A DNA stretch of 6,433 bases from positions 1-6,433 of the forward strand of contig JADGED010000138.1 of NCBI GenBank assembly GCA_016744555.1, given 5' to 3'. The notes beneath the pieces were generated by a model. The model ran no database searches, was not told where the DNA came from, and saw only the letters and a program-made list of their open reading frames with translations. Made by a program: the position numbers and the translations under genes. The DNA is from Desulfuromonadaceae bacterium. GTDB lineage: Bacteria; Desulfobacterota; Desulfuromonadia; Desulfuromonadales; Geopsychrobacteraceae. Shown piece after piece: positions 4,664 to 6,433 of this stretch (positions within the stretch are counted from its first letter, which is position 1; every line of letters starts with the position of its first letter).

Positions 4664-6109
4664 TTAATTTCGTAACATATCTAGTTGAAAGTGTTGCTTA
4701 AGCATTCCCTGAAATGACTTTACAACTTCAAGTGCTAACTTTAAGCGCCCTTTTTCAACTCGGTCTAACGATCCCGGAAAAATGTGATTTGTTATCTCTC
4801 GCCCAGCAGCAGCTGAATCTACTTGCCCACGTAAGCGAAGAAAGGTTAGTAAGTTAAAGCTCGCCTCAATGTCACTAACTTGAGCATCGCTAAGTATTTC
4901 TTGCTGTTGTAAATAAGCTAAGCGTTCATGGGTTCCACCACCCAACATCCCTGCGCTTAGTGCTAGAATTTTTACCCCTTCGGTCAATGCAAAAATCCCA
5001 CCCTTTTTAAGGTCCATCATCCCAGCATAATCGCCGTTTGACATGGTTTTGATTTGTCCAAACATACCAAGTGGGGGTGGAAATCTACATATATTTTGTG
5101 CCATTTTTGCTAAGAAAATACTGTTTTCTGCTGCAACCTTAACTACATAGTCTTGCAATTGTGCACCCAGGGCATTGTCACCACAAATTACTCGCATATC
5201 AGAAAACATACTGAAATTTAAGATATTTTCTCCGCTTGGAGAACCAATCCAGCTATCTATAGTTTCTTTCCAATTGGATAGACTGCGGCGCCAAAATGGG
5301 TTTTTTGCCATTATCCCGCCGGGACATTCAGGTACGCCGATTTCAATCAAGGTATTAATCAAAATTTCTGAAAACTCTTCTATTATGGCGATATCTTCGT
5401 CACTTGCGTCATCGGCAATTATCATTGCATTGTCTTGGTCAGTTTTTAAAGTTTGATCTCTCCTCCCTTCGCTCCCTAAAACCATAAATGCGTTCTTTAC
5501 TCCAAGACCTTTAAAGCGGCCTTGTTTCAACAAAGAAATGAGTTTTTCGCTTATCTGATCGTTTAACAAAGAAATCATCTTTACTAAGTCACCAGTGCGA
5601 ACACCGTTACGACTGAGAAAGACGACCAATTGCTCGTTATCTTGATATACTTTTTTTAAATCAGAGCTACTTGTCGCATCATCTATGGCTTGCAACAAGC
5701 GCTGGGGAGATCGGTTCTGTAGGCGGATAATATCTGATTCGTTGATTAGGCCAACAAGTTCATTGTTCCTATCAACAACTCCAACTCGATGGATTCGGTT
5801 TCTCGACATTTGATAGAGAACTTCAAACAGGGTGTCATCTTCGGTGACAGAAAGTACCGGTGTGGTCATAACCTTGCTTACTTTAACCGTTGCCGAGTCA
5901 ATTTTTCCGGCCACAACCTTATTGCGTAGATCTCGGTCGGTCATGATCCCAATTGGTTGATTTTCATCGTCGCAGGCAATTAAACTAGAGACATTATTGT
6001 CACGCATTTTTTCTGCAGCAACAATGATTGAATCATTACAGTTACAGGTAATTAGATCACGCCGACAATAATCTTTAACTGGAAGAAAAAAGGTTGCCTC
6101 ATCCGACAT
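4664..6109 (-). CDS. CBS-pair / DUF294 nucleotidyltransferase-like signalling protein
   Basis: I use ATG 6109 (481 residues), with GGAG at 6119-6122 nine bases upstream; the in-frame TTG at 6124 overlaps that site. CBS motif 1 spans about residues 13-65 (ending PIGIMTDRDLR) and CBS motif 2 about 80-131 (VMTTPVLSV to LVGLINESDIIRL); such pairs usually bind adenine nucleotides. Next comes a DUF294 nucleotidyltransferase domain (about 155-300; PF03445) with GSEGRRDQTLKTDQDNA at 212-228, keeping the GS motif and the Asp224-x-Asp226 metal pair, related to GlnD-type enzymes. The rest (about 330-475) fits the associated substrate-binding domain (PF10335). Many relatives are longer, with an N-terminal cyclic-nucleotide-binding domain; this one starts directly with the CBS pair. 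Cys15, Cys22, Cys24 and Cys46 cluster near the N-terminus. It is cytosolic; the enzymatic substrate is unknown. First gene of the minus-strand operon. Confidence 0.92.
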   Translation of the reverse strand: MSDEATFFLPVKDYCRRDLITCNCNDSIIVAAEKMRDNNVSSLIACDDENQPIGIMTDRDLRNKVVAGKIDSATVKVSKVMTTPVLSVTEDDTLFEVLYQMSRNRIHRVGVVDRNNELVGLINESDIIRLQNRSPQRLLQAIDDATSSSDLKKVYQDNEQLVVFLSRNGVRTGDLVKMISLLNDQISEKLISLLKQGRFKGLGVKNAFMVLGSEGRRDQTLKTDQDNAMIIADDASDEDIAIIEEFSEILINTLIEIGVPECPGGIMAKNPFWRRSLSNWKETIDSWIGSPSGENILNFSMFSDMRVICGDNALGAQLQDYVVKVAAENSIFLAKMAQNICRFPPPLGMFGQIKTMSNGDYAGMMDLKKGGIFALTEGVKILALSAGMLGGGTHERLAYLQQQEILSDAQVSDIEASFNLLTFLRLRGQVDSAAAGREITNHIFPGSLDRVEKGRLKLALEVVKSFQGMLKQHFQLDMLRN

Positions 6110-6140
6110 ATACAAAGTCTCCAATTAAGGGTAGATTTAC

Positions 6141-6156
6141 TGCAAATTGAGCACCA
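6141..6156 (-). promoter_or_regulatory. Sigma-54-like -24/-12 promoter for the CBS-DUF294 operon
   Basis: Read on the minus strand this is TGGTGCTCAATTTGCA. Compared with TGGCACG-N4-TTGCA it keeps the GG and GC pairs at the required spacing, has a perfect TTGCA half, and matches 9 of 12 fixed positions. Transcription would start near 6130, just ahead of the ribosome site at 6119-6122, leaving a short leader. The location supports it; the match alone could be chance. Confidence 0.45.
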
Positions 6157-6225
6157 ATGGTTGAAGCTAGGGTCAAATTGCGGTTGCAACTAAAGAAACC
6201 TGAGGATCTCCTTCGTAAGTTATAA

Positions 6226-6238
6226 GCTTGATTCAAGC
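6226..6238. promoter_or_regulatory. Inverted repeat, candidate activator or repressor site
   Basis: GCTTGA-T-TCAAGC is a perfect palindrome with 6-base arms around one central T. It lies about 100 bases upstream of the predicted start of the minus-strand operon, a usual distance for an enhancer-binding activator. It is about 120 bases upstream of the plus-strand promoter-like sequence. Binding by a protein is inferred, not shown. Confidence 0.35.
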
Positions 6239-6243
6239 AGGTG

Positions 6244-6258
6244 ATCGTTGTATACGAT
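6244..6258. promoter_or_regulatory. Second inverted repeat, with flanking T run
   Basis: ATCGT-TGTAT-ACGAT is a perfect 5-base inverted repeat; T run at 6258-6262. It could look like a weak plus-strand terminator, but no gene ends there and the stem is short and A+T-rich. I favour a second protein site beside the palindrome at 6226-6238. Confidence 0.25.
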
Positions 6259-6349
6259 TTTTATAAAGAAGAGCCCTGCACTAGAGTAGCAACTATTAAT
6301 CATATATAGACAATGGGAAACTGTCAATCTATCTCGATTTTCTCCATAC

Positions 6350-6381
6350 TTGACTTATATATAAAAAACCGCATATATAAT
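6350..6381 (+). promoter_or_regulatory. Probable sigma-70 promoter for the gene at 6414
   Basis: TTGACT (6350-6355) is a five-of-six -35 match. It is followed by TATATA at 6374-6379 (18-base spacer) or the perfect TATAAT at 6376-6381 (20-base spacer, longer than ideal). The start would fall near 6386-6390, leaving a leader of roughly 25 bases that contains the ribosome site AGAGGAG (6398-6404). Confidence 0.5.
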
Positions 6382-6413
6382 GTTTGACGTAAACTTAAGA
6401 GGAGCATTTAAAA

Positions 6414-6433
6414 GTGAAAAAGTTATTTATATT
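6414..6433 (+). CDS. Start of an unidentified gene (3' end outside window)
   Basis: GTG 6414 follows AGAGGAG by nine bases and a plausible promoter. Only six full codons are visible: after the initiator they read Lys-Lys-Leu-Phe-Ile. Two lysines followed by hydrophobic residues is how many signal peptides or membrane proteins begin, so an exported or membrane protein is possible. Nothing more can be said about function. It is divergent to the CBS-DUF294 operon and may share control with it. Confidence 0.55.

Larger units (their letters stand above)
6110..6413. other. Divergent intergenic region
   Basis: About 300 bases lie between the start of the minus-strand CBS-DUF294 gene and the plus-strand gene at 6414. 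I see no convincing protein or structured RNA in it. It holds a sigma-54-like element reading left (6141-6156), two inverted repeats (6226-6238 and 6244-6258), and an A+T-rich promoter-like stretch reading right (6350-6381). Its length and the divergent layout fit a regulated two-way control region. Confidence 0.7.

Noticed and set aside
6125..6413. Riboswitch or small RNA, including cyclic-dinucleotide (GEMM) types common in Geobacter relatives
   Set aside because: I find no GEMM-type conserved core and only two short inverted repeats, so an RNA gene is not supported.
1..6433. CRISPR array, insertion sequence or attachment site at the tRNA
   Set aside because: No spaced direct repeats, no transposase or integrase, and no second copy of the tRNA 3' end downstream within the window.

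Overview
The window looks like a chromosomal segment of a Gram-negative, probably anaerobic or microaerobic bacterium. The best guess is a deltaproteobacterium of the Desulfuromonadales type (Desulfuromonas/Pelobacter/Geobacter relatives). The basis is indirect: a selenocysteine tRNA close to a molybdopterin molybdenumtransferase gene, a stand-alone hemerythrin, a CBS-DUF294 signalling protein, an outer-membrane-type SPOR-NlpC/P60 lipoprotein and a sigma-54-like promoter. Base composition looks low to moderate in G+C. No mobile element, phage gene, rRNA or CRISPR array is visible.

Positions 2-2805 hold a tightly packed plus-strand block: a 5'-truncated PaaI-like hotdog thioesterase, a membrane protein made of two TM2 repeats, an unrecognised 89-residue basic protein, a divergent universal stress protein, and moeA. 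The gaps are 1 to about 35 bases, so this is probably one operon, although the gene functions are mixed.

Positions 2806-3015 carry a probable promoter and tRNA-Sec (selC, anticodon TCA). Only 18 bases after the encoded CCA comes a plus-strand gene for a small cysteine-rich protein resembling the SpoIIAA-like STAS/SEC14 fold. The two are probably co-transcribed. MoeA finishes the molybdenum cofactor, and tRNA-Sec serves selenoproteins. Molybdenum- or tungsten-dependent formate dehydrogenases commonly need both, which gives the pair a plausible shared role.

Positions 3402-6109 hold a convergent minus-strand block. In transcription order it contains a CBS-pair/DUF294 nucleotidyltransferase-like regulator, a single-domain hemerythrin with all seven iron ligands, and a SPOR-NlpC/P60 peptidoglycan hydrolase lipoprotein. 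Gaps of about 40 and 52 bases fit one operon. A sigma-54-like -24/-12 element sits just upstream of the first gene, with two inverted repeats about 100-120 bases further up. Positions 6110-6413 are a divergent promoter region, and at 6414 a new plus-strand gene starts with a good ribosome binding site and leaves the window after six full codons.

I found no clear undescribed system. The most unusual items are the tRNA-Sec/STAS junction, where a hairpin overlaps the tRNA 3' end and the weak ribosome binding site; the cysteine-rich STAS-like protein; the hemerythrin/CBS-DUF294 pairing; and the absence of TGA among all nine visible stop codons.
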